64,000 nucleotides of DNA, taken from Sediminicola sp. YIK13. GTDB lineage: Bacteria; Bacteroidota; Bacteroidia; Flavobacteriales; Flavobacteriaceae. The notes under the pieces were generated by a model. The model ran no database searches, was not told the origin of the DNA, and was given only the letters and a program-made list of their open reading frames with translations. Both the position numbers and the translations under genes were made by a program. The stretch lies in the NCBI RefSeq assembly GCF_001430825.1, contig NZ_CP010535.1, forward strand, positions 3,505,808 to 3,569,807, read 5' to 3'. Positions within the stretch are counted from its first letter, which is position 1, and every line of letters starts with the position of its first letter. Below, one piece after another: positions 1 through 9,915 of this stretch.

Positions 1-258
1 TTTTCCAATGTTTTTGGAACGGAAATCGGATATTCCGATGTGCCGGTTGAAACCTATCGAAAATTAGAATTTCCAGGGGCAGATGATCTGGGGAATATGT
101 TCCAATTCAATCAGGAGTTCGAAACAGATTTTTGTAGAGCCCGTGATCTAAAATTGGCCAAGGAACTGAATCCAGAGTTATTGTCATTTGAAGCTTGGTT
201 ACGAAAAAACAAGAACAGACTGGAGCCAAGTATTAGGGGGGAAGCGGCAACTGCTTAG
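1..258 (+). CDS. NmrA-like NAD(P)-binding protein, C-terminal end (partial)
   Basis: This is the 3' end of a gene that begins before the window; the frame is open from base 1 to the TAG at 256-258. The 85 visible residues contain a segment of the kind FPGADDLGNMFQF followed by FCRARDL and a C-terminal LLSFEAWLRKN. That pattern is typical of the end of NmrA/HSCARG-type atypical short-chain dehydrogenases, which bind NAD(P) and often act as redox sensors or reductases. The Rossmann motif is outside the window, so the assignment rests on the tail only. It converges on the radical SAM gene, with a strong hairpin between them. Confidence 0.7.
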   Translation, partial: FSNVFGTEIGYSDVPVETYRKLEFPGADDLGNMFQFNQEFETDFCRARDLKLAKELNPELLSFEAWLRKNKNRLEPSIRGEAATA

Positions 259-295
259 GAGAGCGCTTTCAAGTTATTTGGTAGTTCAATAGAAC

Positions 296-325
296 AGCAA
301 GCATTGATGTAAATCAATGCTTGCT
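296..325. terminator. Hairpin between convergent genes, likely bidirectional terminator
   Basis: A perfect 13-bp inverted repeat (arms 296-308 and 313-325, AGCAAGCATTGAT and its complement) encloses a 4-base GTAA loop. It lies 38 bp after the stop of the NmrA-like gene and about 40 bp before the stop of the opposing radical SAM gene. The T-run is short, so termination is inferred from position and stem strength. Confidence 0.6.
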
Positions 326-365
326 TTGTACTATGGAAGTTGTTTATTGAAATTTCTACTTGAGT

Positions 366-2564
366 CTAAAGGGTCAGTAAGCCCTGTGACCTTAGTGTAA
401 GAATTGGTTTGGAGAACCAAAACAATTCAAAATCCTCAAAATTGGTCTCAAAATCGGTTTTGAGTTGACCAAAGGTGAGCGTGTTTGCGGTGTTGACGGA
501 TATCTTTTCCAAAGCCCCCAACAGCCATTCCCCATGTTCTTTGGAAACCGTTATCTCCCTACTTTCCATTTTCCCGTGAAACGAAAGTTTTAAAAGCTCC
601 CAAGTCCGTCCCTTTTTGGATTTGCTGCTAACTACTGACAATGGCGTTCCGCCAAGCCATATGATTTTTGCATTTGGCCGCACTGAAAATTGGGGCTGGG
701 CTTCCAGGGCATGGGCGATATAATTTTTTTCTATGGTAGTTTTGGGAATCTTAAAATCGAACCATTGTTGCAGTGGGAAATCAAACCCTATCCCATGCAT
801 AAAATTAAAAAGGGATTTTTTGAGGCCATAGCTAAACTGATCATGGTCTATCCCGGTGGTATCTGTAAACTGAATGTCATTATTGGCAAAGGTTATGGGT
901 TGATAATCCGGAATAATATGGTAATCTGTCGGATTTAACCCAACCGGGCTATGTGCCGTTAGGGCGAATTGGTGCCAGAATCCCGATTGAAGAACTCCCA
1001 GTTCAAACATCTGTCGTACCATTTCAAGACTATCCACAGTTTCTTGTACGGTTTGGGTAGGGTAACCGTACATCAAATAGCAGTGGACCATGATGCCCGA
1101 TTCCGTGAAGTTACGGGTCACTTGGGCGACCTGTTCCACGGTAACCCCTTTTTGGATCAATTTCAACAAGCGGTCCGAGGCTACTTCCAATCCGCCGGAA
1201 ACCGCAATGCATCCGGAAGCCTTGAGAAGAATACAAAGGTCTTTGCCAAAATTTTTCTCGAACCTGATATTTGTCCACCAGGTCACCGTTAACTTTCGCT
1301 TGATTATTTCCAGAGCAAGGGCCCGCATTAGGGCAGGTGGAGCAGCCTCGTCCACAAAATGAAATCCACTTTCCCCTGTTTGTTCAAGGAGTTGTTCCAT
1401 ACGGTCCACCAAAAGTTTGGCGGCAATGGGCTCATATATTTTTATATAATCCAGGGAGATATCACAAAAAGTACATTTCCCCCAATAGCAACCATGCGCC
1501 ATAGTCAGTTTGTTCCAGCGGCCATCACTCCAGAGGCTGTGCATGGGATTGGCAATTTCTATTACGGAAATATATTTGTCCAGAAGTAGGTCCGAATAAT
1601 CGGGAGTCCCTACATCACTTTGCTTGTAATCAGCCTTTGGGGAAAGGTTGTTGTAAAATATAGATCCATCCTTTTTTAAAAAGGTCCTCTTTAAAATGGC
1701 GGTACTATCCTTGGCTTCTGGATCTAAACAATGGGAAGCCAAGAGCTCAATCGGAAGCTCGCCGTCATCAAGGGTGATATAATCAAAGAAGTCAAATACC
1801 CGTGTATCGGAGACAGATCGAAGCTCCGTGTTGGGGAAGCCTCCACCCATGGCTGTTTTTATTTTTGGGAACTTGTGTTGTATAAACTGTGCACACCTGA
1901 AGGCACTATATAAATTCCCAGGAAATGGCACCGAAAAACAAACGAGTCTTGGTTTTAGAGTTTTAATGCGCTCTACTAAGATTTTTAAGGTGATCTGGTC
2001 AATATGTGTGGGCTCTTTTTGGAGGTGGTCATAGAGTTCGTCAAAGGAATTGGCGCTTCTTCCCAAACGTTCCGCATACCTGCTGAATCCGAAATTTTCA
2101 TCCAGACATTCAACGATAAAATCGGAAATATCTTCCAAATAAAGCGTGGCCAAATGTTTGGCCTTGTCCTGGACGCCCATAGAGCCAAAAGCCCAGTCCA
2201 TATCATCGAGTTGTTCGAACCTGGAAGCTTGGGGTAAAAAATATGGGGTACAGATCTGTCTGCCAAAAGTGGCATTGTTCCCCTGCAGGAAGGAAACGAT
2301 TGGTTCTATGGTTTGCAGGTACTCCTCTTTTAGGGCATATATCCGTTGACTATTGGGACTGTTGATGGATTTATTGGCTTTTGCAAGTTCAAAGATATCC
2401 TGTAGCCCTTTTTGGGAAAATAGTGTCAATAATACCTCTATCCCCAAATCCATCTGAAAGGCACCGATATTTTTGGTGTTCAGAAATCCTTTTAAATAGG
2501 CCGTTGCCGGATAGGGCGTATTCAGCTGGGTAAAAGGTGGGGTTATAAGAAGTAGGTCTTTCAA
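366..2564 (-). CDS. B12-binding-type radical SAM protein
   Basis: A 732-residue protein with the layout of cobalamin-binding radical SAM enzymes. An N-terminal region opening with LLLITPPFTQLNTPYPATAY and carrying LVCFSVPFPGNLYSAF and AMGGGFPNTEL fits the Rossmann-like B12-binding fold. A radical SAM domain follows, with the cluster motif GCYWGKCTFC around residues 359-367. The cysteines are spaced C-x4-C-x2-C (C359, C364, C367), confirmed from the DNA, rather than the usual C-x3-C-x2-C. The downstream sequence GGLEVASDRLL fits the radical SAM barrel. Such enzymes often do methyl transfer or rearrangements, including on RiPP peptides, but no precursor peptide or partner is evident nearby, so the substrate is unknown. 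It appears monocistronic. Confidence 0.85.
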   Translation of the reverse strand: MKDLLLITPPFTQLNTPYPATAYLKGFLNTKNIGAFQMDLGIEVLLTLFSQKGLQDIFELAKANKSINSPNSQRIYALKEEYLQTIEPIVSFLQGNNATFGRQICTPYFLPQASRFEQLDDMDWAFGSMGVQDKAKHLATLYLEDISDFIVECLDENFGFSRYAERLGRSANSFDELYDHLQKEPTHIDQITLKILVERIKTLKPRLVCFSVPFPGNLYSAFRCAQFIQHKFPKIKTAMGGGFPNTELRSVSDTRVFDFFDYITLDDGELPIELLASHCLDPEAKDSTAILKRTFLKKDGSIFYNNLSPKADYKQSDVGTPDYSDLLLDKYISVIEIANPMHSLWSDGRWNKLTMAHGCYWGKCTFCDISLDYIKIYEPIAAKLLVDRMEQLLEQTGESGFHFVDEAAPPALMRALALEIIKRKLTVTWWTNIRFEKNFGKDLCILLKASGCIAVSGGLEVASDRLLKLIQKGVTVEQVAQVTRNFTESGIMVHCYLMYGYPTQTVQETVDSLEMVRQMFELGVLQSGFWHQFALTAHSPVGLNPTDYHIIPDYQPITFANNDIQFTDTTGIDHDQFSYGLKKSLFNFMHGIGFDFPLQQWFDFKIPKTTIEKNYIAHALEAQPQFSVRPNAKIIWLGGTPLSVVSSKSKKGRTWELLKLSFHGKMESREITVSKEHGEWLLGALEKISVNTANTLTFGQLKTDFETNFEDFELFWFSKPILTLRSQGLLTL

Positions 2565-2707
2565 ATGCTCTATGATTTAATAATGGAACGTAATAAGATG
2601 TGAAAATTTCCCTGCAAAAATAGTGGAAAAATAAGAGGCGTAGGCAGGTATGTACCAACACTTGTGGTTTGTTTTGCCTAAAAGTGGATAGAGAGCGATA
2701 CCATAAC

Positions 2708-2740
2708 TAAAAAAAAATGGGGCCCCAGGACCCCATTTTA
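2708..2740 (-). terminator. Rho-independent terminator after the GH13 gene
   Basis: On the minus strand an 8-bp stem (AAATGGGG with CCCCATTT, 2715-2722 and 2731-2738) is followed by a run of nine to ten T. It sits 12 bp past the stop of the alpha-glucosidase gene, the classic position and form of an intrinsic terminator. Confidence 0.85.
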
Positions 2741-2751
2741 ATTCGGTTGGG

Positions 2752-4485
2752 TTATTGTATTGAAAAAATGACGGCCTGATAGGGAAGAAGGTGTATAGTT
2801 CCATTTTTGATGTCGGGAGACTGAAGGTTATTGATGACCTCTTCCTTTATAGATTTAGCTTCCTTGAGGGTGATGCTGGAATTCTTTTCTGAGAAATTAA
2901 GAACAACCAACATTTTTTCTCCCTTCCACGACCTGGTGTACGCATATATTTCCTGATGCTCAGGTTGTAGCAGGGTATAGGCCCCGTATACCAAGACTGG
3001 GTTATTCTTGCGTAGTTCCACCATGCGCCTAAAATGATTTAGGACAGAGTTGGGATCTTTCTTTTCTGACTCAACATTAATGGTCTTGTAATTCTCATTT
3101 ACAGGAAGCCAAGGGGTTCCCGTAGCAAAATTGGCATTCGTGGAATTGTCCCATTGCATGGGGGTCCTACCATAATCTCTGGACCCAAATTTTAGATTCT
3201 GCATATATTCCATTATATCGCCACCTTCGTTTACTACCTTTTTATAACCATTAATGGCAGCAATATCCTGGTATTCTTCAATGGTTTCGAAATTACTATT
3301 GGTCATGCCCAGCTCATCCCCAAAATAACAATAGGGGGTACCGCGCATGCTGAGGATAAAGGTATTCAGCATTTTAGCAGAGGGTCTCCTAAATGCAGGA
3401 CTGTCGTTCCCAAACCTGCTAACCATTCTGGCTTGGTCATGATTGGCAAGATATATGGACAACCAACCTTTTTCAGCAAATTCCTTGTCCCACCGGGAAA
3501 ATACTTCTTTAAAATGGGTAAGGCTATAACCTTCACGTTTGGCAATATCCACCCCTTCAAAGGCATAGGCCATATTCAATTCGTTACGATCTGCATCGAC
3601 CAAATTATGGGCATCTTCAAAATTTCTTCCTGCCCCTTCGGCTACACTCATTACATCGTATTTGCTAAAAACCTGTTCATGCATCTCCTTTAGATACTCA
3701 TGAAGGTTGCCCTGCATGGCGTAATATTGTATAAAGTTTGTTTGAAGGTCATCTGGGAATGCTGGGAACGTGGTATCCTTGGCAGCAAATTGAAAAGCAT
3801 CCAGTCGAAAACCATCAACGCCTTTCTCGGCCCAAAACGTCATAATATCGTAAACTTCTTGGCGTACCTTGGGATTTTCCCAGTTTAGATCGGGTTGTTT
3901 TTGGGAGAAATAATGCAGGTAATAAGCGTCTGTAATGGAATCATATTTCCAGGCATCCCCTTTTTCATCAAAGAGGCTATATCTGTAATTGGGCTTGCCT
4001 TTTTCTGCCGGCCACCAATGGTAATAGTCCCTATATGGGTTATCTCTGGAACTTCTTGATTGTTGGAACCATTCGTGTTCATCACTACTGTGGTTTACTA
4101 CCACATCCATGATTAGTTTTATACCTCTCTCGTGCATGCCTTTCATGAGTCTGTCAAAATCTTCCATAGTACCAAAATCGGACATAATGTTGCGGTAATC
4201 ACTAACATCATAACCGTTGTCATCATTTGGAGAGCTGTAAATAGGGTTTAGCCAAACTGCAGTAACCCCTAAGTCCTTGATATAATCCAATTCTTGGATA
4301 ATTCCTTTTAGATCACCAATGCCATCGCCATCAGAATCTTTAAAGCTTCGCGGGTAGATCTGATAGATGATAGCTTCTTTCCACCATTTTTCTTCCGATT
4401 GCGCTAAGTCTTTTTGTTCCTCTTTTTTAGTGCCACAGCTTATAAAAAATAGAAGCGCGATTAGAGCTGCTGATAGTTTGTGCAT
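2752..4485 (-). CDS. GH13 alpha-glucosidase / oligo-1,6-glucosidase, lipoprotein
   Basis: A 577-residue alpha-amylase family (GH13) enzyme that hydrolyses alpha-glucosidic bonds in malto- or isomalto-oligosaccharides. A signal peptide ends in a lipobox with lipid-bearing Cys17, so it is probably anchored to the envelope. All GH13 signature regions are visible: DVVVNH at 127-132, GFRLDAF with nucleophile Asp229, AEGAG with acid/base Glu283, and ANHD with Asp350. The opening YQIYPRSFKDSDGDGIGDLK is typical of the oligo-1,6-glucosidase/trehalose synthase branch. A beta-sandwich C-terminal domain follows residue 480. No SusC/D genes are nearby, so the gene seems to act alone rather than in a polysaccharide utilisation locus. 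The exact bond preference cannot be read from sequence. Confidence 0.93.
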   Translation of the reverse strand: MHKLSAALIALLFFISCGTKKEEQKDLAQSEEKWWKEAIIYQIYPRSFKDSDGDGIGDLKGIIQELDYIKDLGVTAVWLNPIYSSPNDDNGYDVSDYRNIMSDFGTMEDFDRLMKGMHERGIKLIMDVVVNHSSDEHEWFQQSRSSRDNPYRDYYHWWPAEKGKPNYRYSLFDEKGDAWKYDSITDAYYLHYFSQKQPDLNWENPKVRQEVYDIMTFWAEKGVDGFRLDAFQFAAKDTTFPAFPDDLQTNFIQYYAMQGNLHEYLKEMHEQVFSKYDVMSVAEGAGRNFEDAHNLVDADRNELNMAYAFEGVDIAKREGYSLTHFKEVFSRWDKEFAEKGWLSIYLANHDQARMVSRFGNDSPAFRRPSAKMLNTFILSMRGTPYCYFGDELGMTNSNFETIEEYQDIAAINGYKKVVNEGGDIMEYMQNLKFGSRDYGRTPMQWDNSTNANFATGTPWLPVNENYKTINVESEKKDPNSVLNHFRRMVELRKNNPVLVYGAYTLLQPEHQEIYAYTRSWKGEKMLVVLNFSEKNSSITLKEAKSIKEEVINNLQSPDIKNGTIHLLPYQAVIFSIQ

Positions 4486-4544
4486 GTTTTTTATAGTTTT
4501 GGTTATTTATAAATATAATACTTTAAAGTATTGAAGGTCAACTG

Positions 4545-5333
4545 TTAGTTTATATTTATGTTACCTGTCATATAAAGGACACATTGCCCGCTGATCTCGA
4601 CCCTTTCTTTTAAGTAGGTGCACTTTAAATATCCTTTGCGATCGGAAAGTTGAATTGCGGTCATATCCTTTTTGTCCAATACTTTGGACCAATATGGCGT
4701 TAGGGTGGTATGTGCAGAGCCCGTTACCGGGTCCTCATCGATCCCGGATTGTGGGGCAAAGAACCGAGATACAAAATCTACATGTTCACCCTTTGCGGTA
4801 ACAATAACCCCTCTACCTGGCAATGCTGCTATGGCCTCCAAATTTGGTTTCAGGGACATCAGGTCGCTTTCCGAATGATAGACCAACAGGTAATCTGTTT
4901 TACCTTTATAGGCAGAAATTGGCGCTAAATTAAAACTATCCAATATTTCTGAAGTTAATGCAATCTCCTCCACAGTATCCGTAGGAAAGTCCAAGGTCAA
5001 TAATTGAGATTGCCTAACCACCGTCAACCTACCACTTCTGGGAGAATGGAAGTGAATAATATCGCCCTTATGTCCTTCGTGATGGAATAGGACAAAGGCT
5101 GAAGCCAAGGTGGCATGGCCGCAGAGATCTACCTCTACCTTGGGCGTAAACCACCGCAGCTGATATTGATCCTTATCCTTTACATAAAATGCTGTTTCAG
5201 CAAGGTTGTTCTCCTGGGCAATTTTTTGTAACAATTCGTCCTCCAACCAATGGTCCAAAGGACAAACTGCCGCAGGGTTTCCCGAAAATACCTTGTCCGT
5301 GAAGGCGTCTACCTGATATATTTTTTGTGTCAT
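4545..5333 (-). CDS. PhzF-family isomerase/epimerase
   Basis: A 262-residue PhzF-like protein with the two-lobed diaminopimelate-epimerase fold. The start YQVDAFTDKVFSGNPAAV, the catalytic glutamate in NLAETAFY (Glu46), the LCGHATLASA segment and the second-lobe DPVTGSAHTTL are all present. Family members act as isomerases or epimerases on small metabolites. No phenazine biosynthesis genes are present, so this is a stand-alone PhzF relative of unknown substrate rather than a phenazine enzyme. It lies 59 bp upstream of the GH13 gene on the same strand; co-transcription is possible but there is no functional link. Confidence 0.9.
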   Translation of the reverse strand: MTQKIYQVDAFTDKVFSGNPAAVCPLDHWLEDELLQKIAQENNLAETAFYVKDKDQYQLRWFTPKVEVDLCGHATLASAFVLFHHEGHKGDIIHFHSPRSGRLTVVRQSQLLTLDFPTDTVEEIALTSEILDSFNLAPISAYKGKTDYLLVYHSESDLMSLKPNLEAIAALPGRGVIVTAKGEHVDFVSRFFAPQSGIDEDPVTGSAHTTLTPYWSKVLDKKDMTAIQLSDRKGYLKCTYLKERVEISGQCVLYMTGNININ

Positions 5334-5428
5334 TAATGTGTGACTTCTATTGCAATTTCAATTCCTTGGGCATTATATTGTAGCCCTTGCGATGAGGTTT
5401 GATATTGCTAATTTTAAATTTTTTATTC

Positions 5429-8400
5429 CTATTTTAATTCGGTTTTACCTTCACTTTTTAAAATACTGTTCACCTTCGTTAAATGAAGCTGTAGCGTCTG
5501 TTCAAGATCATTCAATAAGCCATCCAATTCAGCAGACAATTCTTTGTAAACAAGGTATGCCCCATCTGTGGGTTTGGCATCCCCATCTTCCAGACTTCTT
5601 CGTAAGGAGGCCAATCTGTTGTTCAGTTTAATTGGAAAATTCAGCGGATCTTGACCGGATTGGTTTTTCACCTGATAAAGCTCTTCTTCTATTTGTGCCA
5701 TTTTAGATGCTAAAGGAGTTATGGCGTTGTTGAATTCAGAAGATTTTAATTCATCTTTATAGGTGTTAAGTTGTTTTCTGAGGTTTCGTATTTTAATAAC
5801 AGCTTCATTTGCCGCACTGGTCTTATTCTTGATTTTTGTGGCCAGCTCAAATTGCTCCTGTAGGTCAGCAGCCGCAATACCTTTTAAATTAGGGTCCATC
5901 TTTATGTCAAATTCCATTGTCTGTTCTACATTTCCCACTTTCATACGTACCTTATATTTTCCCAAAGGAGCTTTGGGTCCTCGCTGCGGTCTGGCACTCC
6001 ATATGATCATTCCATCAAAAGTGGTCGCGCCCGGGTAACGTAGATCCCATGTAAATGTGTTGAGGCCCTTTGCTGTTGTGGGTTTTGATGATCCCCCTCG
6101 TTCCCACCAGGGAATATTAGGATCTACTTCATACTTTGGCTTGCTGCCCGTAAAAGAAGAAATGAGTTGATCATTGGCATCTAAAATGTCAATGGTAATG
6201 GTATCCGTTTCAGATTTTAGGTAATATTGGACTTGGGCGTCATAAACACCACGAATGGCATCCGCAGGTTGAAAAAGCACAGCTGGTTGTGCCTTCATTT
6301 TATCATTGTACTGGCGCAGGGGCTGAATATTGTCCAAAATCCAGAACCCACGGCCGTGGGAGCCCAAAACTACGTCATTGTCTTTGATGACCAGATCGCG
6401 GATGGGAGTGTCCGGTAATTTCAATTGCAGACTCTGCCATAACGCACCATCGTTCAAAGAGAAATATACCCCGTGTTCCGTAGCTAAAAACAATAATCCT
6501 TCCCTCTTGGGATCTTCCCTCACGGCACGTGCAAAATGACCATCAGCAATTCCGTTGGTGATTTTGGTCCATGTTTTTCCGTAGTCATGTGTCTTGAAAA
6601 CATAGGGTTGCCTATCATCTACTTGATAGCGGTTAGCGGCTACAAATAAGGTCCCCGGGCGATGAACAGACTCATCAATAATACTCACCCTCGAAAATTT
6701 TGGTAGGTCTTTAGGGGTGATATCCATCCAGTTTTTACCACCGTCCCTGGTAATGTGAATTTTTCCGTCGTCGGAGCCCGCCCAAATGGTATTGATATCA
6801 TGGTTGGAAGGTGCCAGGGCAAAAACCGTAGCATATATTTCAGGTCCGTTCATATCCATCGTGATCACGCCGCCAGTTTTTCCAAGGGTTGAAGGGTCCG
6901 CATAGGTCAAATCTGGACTTATTTTTTCCCAAGTTTGACCATCATTTGTTGTTTTCCAAATATGTTGGGAACAGGTATACATCACCGTATCATCCTGTGG
7001 GGCAAACATTATGGGGAAGGTCCATTGCCATCTTTCTGGAAGGGCACTGGCAGGTTCTCCTGAAAAGAATCTTGGGTATACTTGTATGTCCCTAGACTGT
7101 CCATTGCTTCGATCGTAACGGGTGAGTAATGCACCCTGACTCCCTGCGTAGAAAATATCGGGCTTGCTCGGGTGTTGGGTGATCCATCCACTTTCGCCTC
7201 CACCAACGGCGTAATACCAACCGTGGTTGGGTCCTCTGGCCATCATATGTTCCCATCCATCACTAGGGACGGCAACGGTACTATTGTCCTGCTGCGCCCC
7301 GGCCACATGATAGGGTACATCGCTCGTGGTCATTACGTGGTACAATTGGGTGGTGATATAATCTTGTTCCGTCCATGTTTTACCGCCATTGATCGTGACG
7401 TTGCCACCACCATCATTAGCATTGATCATACGATCTGGGTTATTGGGATCTATCCATAGATCGTGATTATCGCCATGGGGAACCGCTATGGTCTTATCAA
7501 AAGTTTTTCCACCGTCGGTCGATTTGTATAAACCTGTGTTTAATCCATATACCGTTTCCTTGTCCCACGGATCGGCATAAATTCTGGAATAGTAAAAAGC
7601 CCTTTGGCGTAATTTCCGTTCATCATTGGTGCGTTCCCAAGTCTTTCCTGCATCATCGGAACGAAAAACACCTCCTTCATTGGCTTCCACTATGGCCCAA
7701 ACCCTATTGGAATCGGCAGGGGAAACGGTAACCCCAATTTTTCCCAGAGGTCCTTCGGGCATTCCTGGATTTTTAGATAAATCGGTCCAGGTGTCACCAC
7801 CGTCTATTGACTTCCACAGTTTACAATCGGGACCACCGCCCCACATTTTCCAAGCTTTGCGTTGTACCTCCCAGGTACTTGCGTACATGGTTTTTGGGTT
7901 GTTTCTATCCAAGATGAGGTCCACAGCCCCTGCCTTGGGACCTACATAGAGTACTTTTTTCCATGTGATTCCTCCATCTATACTCTTGAAAACACCACGT
8001 TCTTCATTGTCTCCATATGGGTGTCCCAATGCTGCTACATATACAATATTGGGATTCGTTGGGTGAATGCGGATTCGGGCTACGGCTTGCGTTTCCTTCA
8101 ATCCCATATGTCGCCATGTTTTTCCCCCATCGGTGGTTTTATATACCCCATCCCCTTGGGTGATACTGCCCCTTAATTGTACTTCGCCCATACCGATGTA
8201 AACGATATCCGGATTGGTTTCCGCGACTGCCACGGCCCCTACGGAAGAACTGGTCACTTGACCGTCTGTGACCGGGAACCATTCGGTGCCTCCGTCCACG
8301 GTTTTCCACAAACCACCTCCGGTAGCCCCAAAATAATATTCATAGGGTCTTCCAGGGCTTCCCGCAGCTCCCAGAGATCGGCCACCGCGATAGGGACCAA

Positions 8401-8545
8401 TATTGCGCCATTCCAATTGTTCGTAAAAATCTTTAGGAATGGAAGTGTCTGGTTCTGTAGTGCTTTTAACCTTGCGCTGGGCAAAAGCTGTAAGAAATGA
8501 AAATAAGAATAGGACTAAAAATACGGATTGGTAAAACTGCTTCAT
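5429..8545 (-). CDS. Secreted BNR/sortilin-like beta-propeller protein
   Basis: A protein of about 1038 residues starting at the Met at 8545, which gives a clean Sec signal (MKQFYQSVFLVLFLFSF...AFAQ); an upstream in-frame Met at 8608 would place this signal internally. At least eight Asp-box/BNR motifs of the form S/T-x-D-G-G-x-T-W are visible (for example TTDGGKTW, SIDGGITW, STDGGKTF, TRDGGKNW, THDYGKTW), indicating large VPS10/sortilin-like beta-propellers. The C-terminal quarter has a helical region (ELATKIKNKTSAANEA and onward). Such proteins are common in Bacteroidota and are often labelled glycosyl hydrolase, but no catalytic residues can be assigned. It is probably periplasmic or surface-exposed. 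Confidence 0.88.
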   Translation of the reverse strand: MKQFYQSVFLVLFLFSFLTAFAQRKVKSTTEPDTSIPKDFYEQLEWRNIGPYRGGRSLGAAGSPGRPYEYYFGATGGGLWKTVDGGTEWFPVTDGQVTSSSVGAVAVAETNPDIVYIGMGEVQLRGSITQGDGVYKTTDGGKTWRHMGLKETQAVARIRIHPTNPNIVYVAALGHPYGDNEERGVFKSIDGGITWKKVLYVGPKAGAVDLILDRNNPKTMYASTWEVQRKAWKMWGGGPDCKLWKSIDGGDTWTDLSKNPGMPEGPLGKIGVTVSPADSNRVWAIVEANEGGVFRSDDAGKTWERTNDERKLRQRAFYYSRIYADPWDKETVYGLNTGLYKSTDGGKTFDKTIAVPHGDNHDLWIDPNNPDRMINANDGGGNVTINGGKTWTEQDYITTQLYHVMTTSDVPYHVAGAQQDNSTVAVPSDGWEHMMARGPNHGWYYAVGGGESGWITQHPSKPDIFYAGSQGALLTRYDRSNGQSRDIQVYPRFFSGEPASALPERWQWTFPIMFAPQDDTVMYTCSQHIWKTTNDGQTWEKISPDLTYADPSTLGKTGGVITMDMNGPEIYATVFALAPSNHDINTIWAGSDDGKIHITRDGGKNWMDITPKDLPKFSRVSIIDESVHRPGTLFVAANRYQVDDRQPYVFKTHDYGKTWTKITNGIADGHFARAVREDPKREGLLFLATEHGVYFSLNDGALWQSLQLKLPDTPIRDLVIKDNDVVLGSHGRGFWILDNIQPLRQYNDKMKAQPAVLFQPADAIRGVYDAQVQYYLKSETDTITIDILDANDQLISSFTGSKPKYEVDPNIPWWERGGSSKPTTAKGLNTFTWDLRYPGATTFDGMIIWSARPQRGPKAPLGKYKVRMKVGNVEQTMEFDIKMDPNLKGIAAADLQEQFELATKIKNKTSAANEAVIKIRNLRKQLNTYKDELKSSEFNNAITPLASKMAQIEEELYQVKNQSGQDPLNFPIKLNNRLASLRRSLEDGDAKPTDGAYLVYKELSAELDGLLNDLEQTLQLHLTKVNSILKSEGKTELK

Positions 8546-8666
8546 TGGTAGTTGTTTTGTTAGGTAATGGACCTCAAAAATTCTTGGTGTTGAAGATAAT
8601 AAAATCAATAAAATAGAACACTAAGGAAATCATAAACAATTTCTGTTGGATACTTTCCGATTAGGA

Positions 8667-9821
8667 TCAATAGCCACTCAGTTCTTTAAATATTGTGGTC
8701 CATGAGTCTACATTGCCTTGTTTTTTGCCCATTCGGACGATAATAATATTCTTTTCAGGGAAGATATACAGAAACTGTCCCAAATGGCCTGAAGCTGAAA
8801 TTATATAGGGAGTCTTGCCGTTTTTGCTGTAAAGCCACCAACAATTTTCGTAATAGAGTTCCTTGCCAAATTCATCCAGTTTGTGATTTGGATCTATGGT
8901 TATGCTTTTGTTGATCCAATCTTGGGAAATCAATTGCTCGTTGTTCCATTGTCCCGTTTGAAGAACAAGGCGACCGAATTTTGCAAAGTCGATGGCCCTC
9001 AGATTAAGGCCGCTCTCCATTTTGGTCATCCCAGATGCATCACTGTCCATACTCCAAGATCCGGCATATTCCATTCCCATATGATTCCAGATTGCCTCTT
9101 CAAAATAGGCGGCAGGGGAGAGACCCCTAGCTTTTTCCAAGATCATTCCCAAAAGTATGGGATTGTAAGAATTGTATTGGAAGCGAATATCGGGAGGAAA
9201 GGTTATGGGCAGTTCCATTATCCTTTTCCGCAGTTTTGGTTTGTAATAGGCCTTGGGCTTATCTCCCCAGGGCAAATCATGGTCTTTGAATTGTATCCCG
9301 CTTCGCATATCCAGCACATGATCAATACGAAGTTGATCGTATTGTGGGTCTATCTGTCTTAATTCTGGTAAATAGGTGGTCACCTTATCTCCTTCAGATT
9401 TAATGTACCCATCATCAATGGCTTTGCCAATGAGCAGGGAGGTTATGGATTTGGCCGTGGAGAAGGAGGTGTTTATGGAGGCGCGGTCGTAACCATTGTT
9501 GTAAGTTTCATAGAGCAGGCTATCGTTTCGAATAAAAAGAAAAGCTGTGGTTCCACTATTTTTAATAACCACTTCCAATGGCTCTTTATTGGATTCTTTT
9601 GCAGTGACCATTATCGAACCGAAATTTGATTGGGGCGTCACAAGGAAATAAAACGGTGATTTAGAAGGGGCAAAATCATTATGTGGAAACTTTTCATGGT
9701 CCAAAATATCCGATGCCCGCCATTTGAGCCAACGTCCCATGTAGGTGTCCGTGCTGCATTGCGCATAAAGGAGGGTACAAGTGGCAACTCCCAAAAGGAT
9801 GATTTTTGTTCTTGTTTTCAT
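8667..9821 (-). CDS. Serine hydrolase, class C beta-lactamase/PBP-like
   Basis: A 384-residue beta-lactamase-fold (PF00144-type) hydrolase. The nucleophile motif S-x-x-K is STAK at residues 121-124, the Tyr-x-Asn motif is read in QYNSYN, and SASGHLGQ supplies the third (H-x-G) element. The N-terminus has a hydrophobic segment ending near cysteines at 15 and 22; it is a signal or anchor, though the lipobox is not canonical. Members range from esterases to peptidases and need not confer antibiotic resistance. It stands alone between the BNR protein and an acetyltransferase. Three other intact genes of this fold occur in the window. Confidence 0.9.
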   Translation of the reverse strand: MKTRTKIILLGVATCTLLYAQCSTDTYMGRWLKWRASDILDHEKFPHNDFAPSKSPFYFLVTPQSNFGSIMVTAKESNKEPLEVVIKNSGTTAFLFIRNDSLLYETYNNGYDRASINTSFSTAKSITSLLIGKAIDDGYIKSEGDKVTTYLPELRQIDPQYDQLRIDHVLDMRSGIQFKDHDLPWGDKPKAYYKPKLRKRIMELPITFPPDIRFQYNSYNPILLGMILEKARGLSPAAYFEEAIWNHMGMEYAGSWSMDSDASGMTKMESGLNLRAIDFAKFGRLVLQTGQWNNEQLISQDWINKSITIDPNHKLDEFGKELYYENCWWLYSKNGKTPYIISASGHLGQFLYIFPEKNIIIVRMGKKQGNVDSWTTIFKELSGY

Positions 9822-9915
9822 ACTTGCTTAAAGCACTTAATTCTTATGGTTTGCCCTAGTGGTTTGAATCATAAGAGTTTAGATGTATTAAGATAGTGAA
9901 AAGCTGATATTGTTC

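Noticed and set aside
366..2564. Possible RiPP biosynthesis locus around the radical SAM gene.
   Set aside because: No short precursor-like gene, transporter or protease is adjacent; neighbours are an NmrA-like gene and a GH13 enzyme.
4545..5333. Phenazine biosynthesis from the PhzF-like gene.
   Set aside because: No other phz genes are present, and stand-alone PhzF-like proteins are widespread with other or unknown roles.
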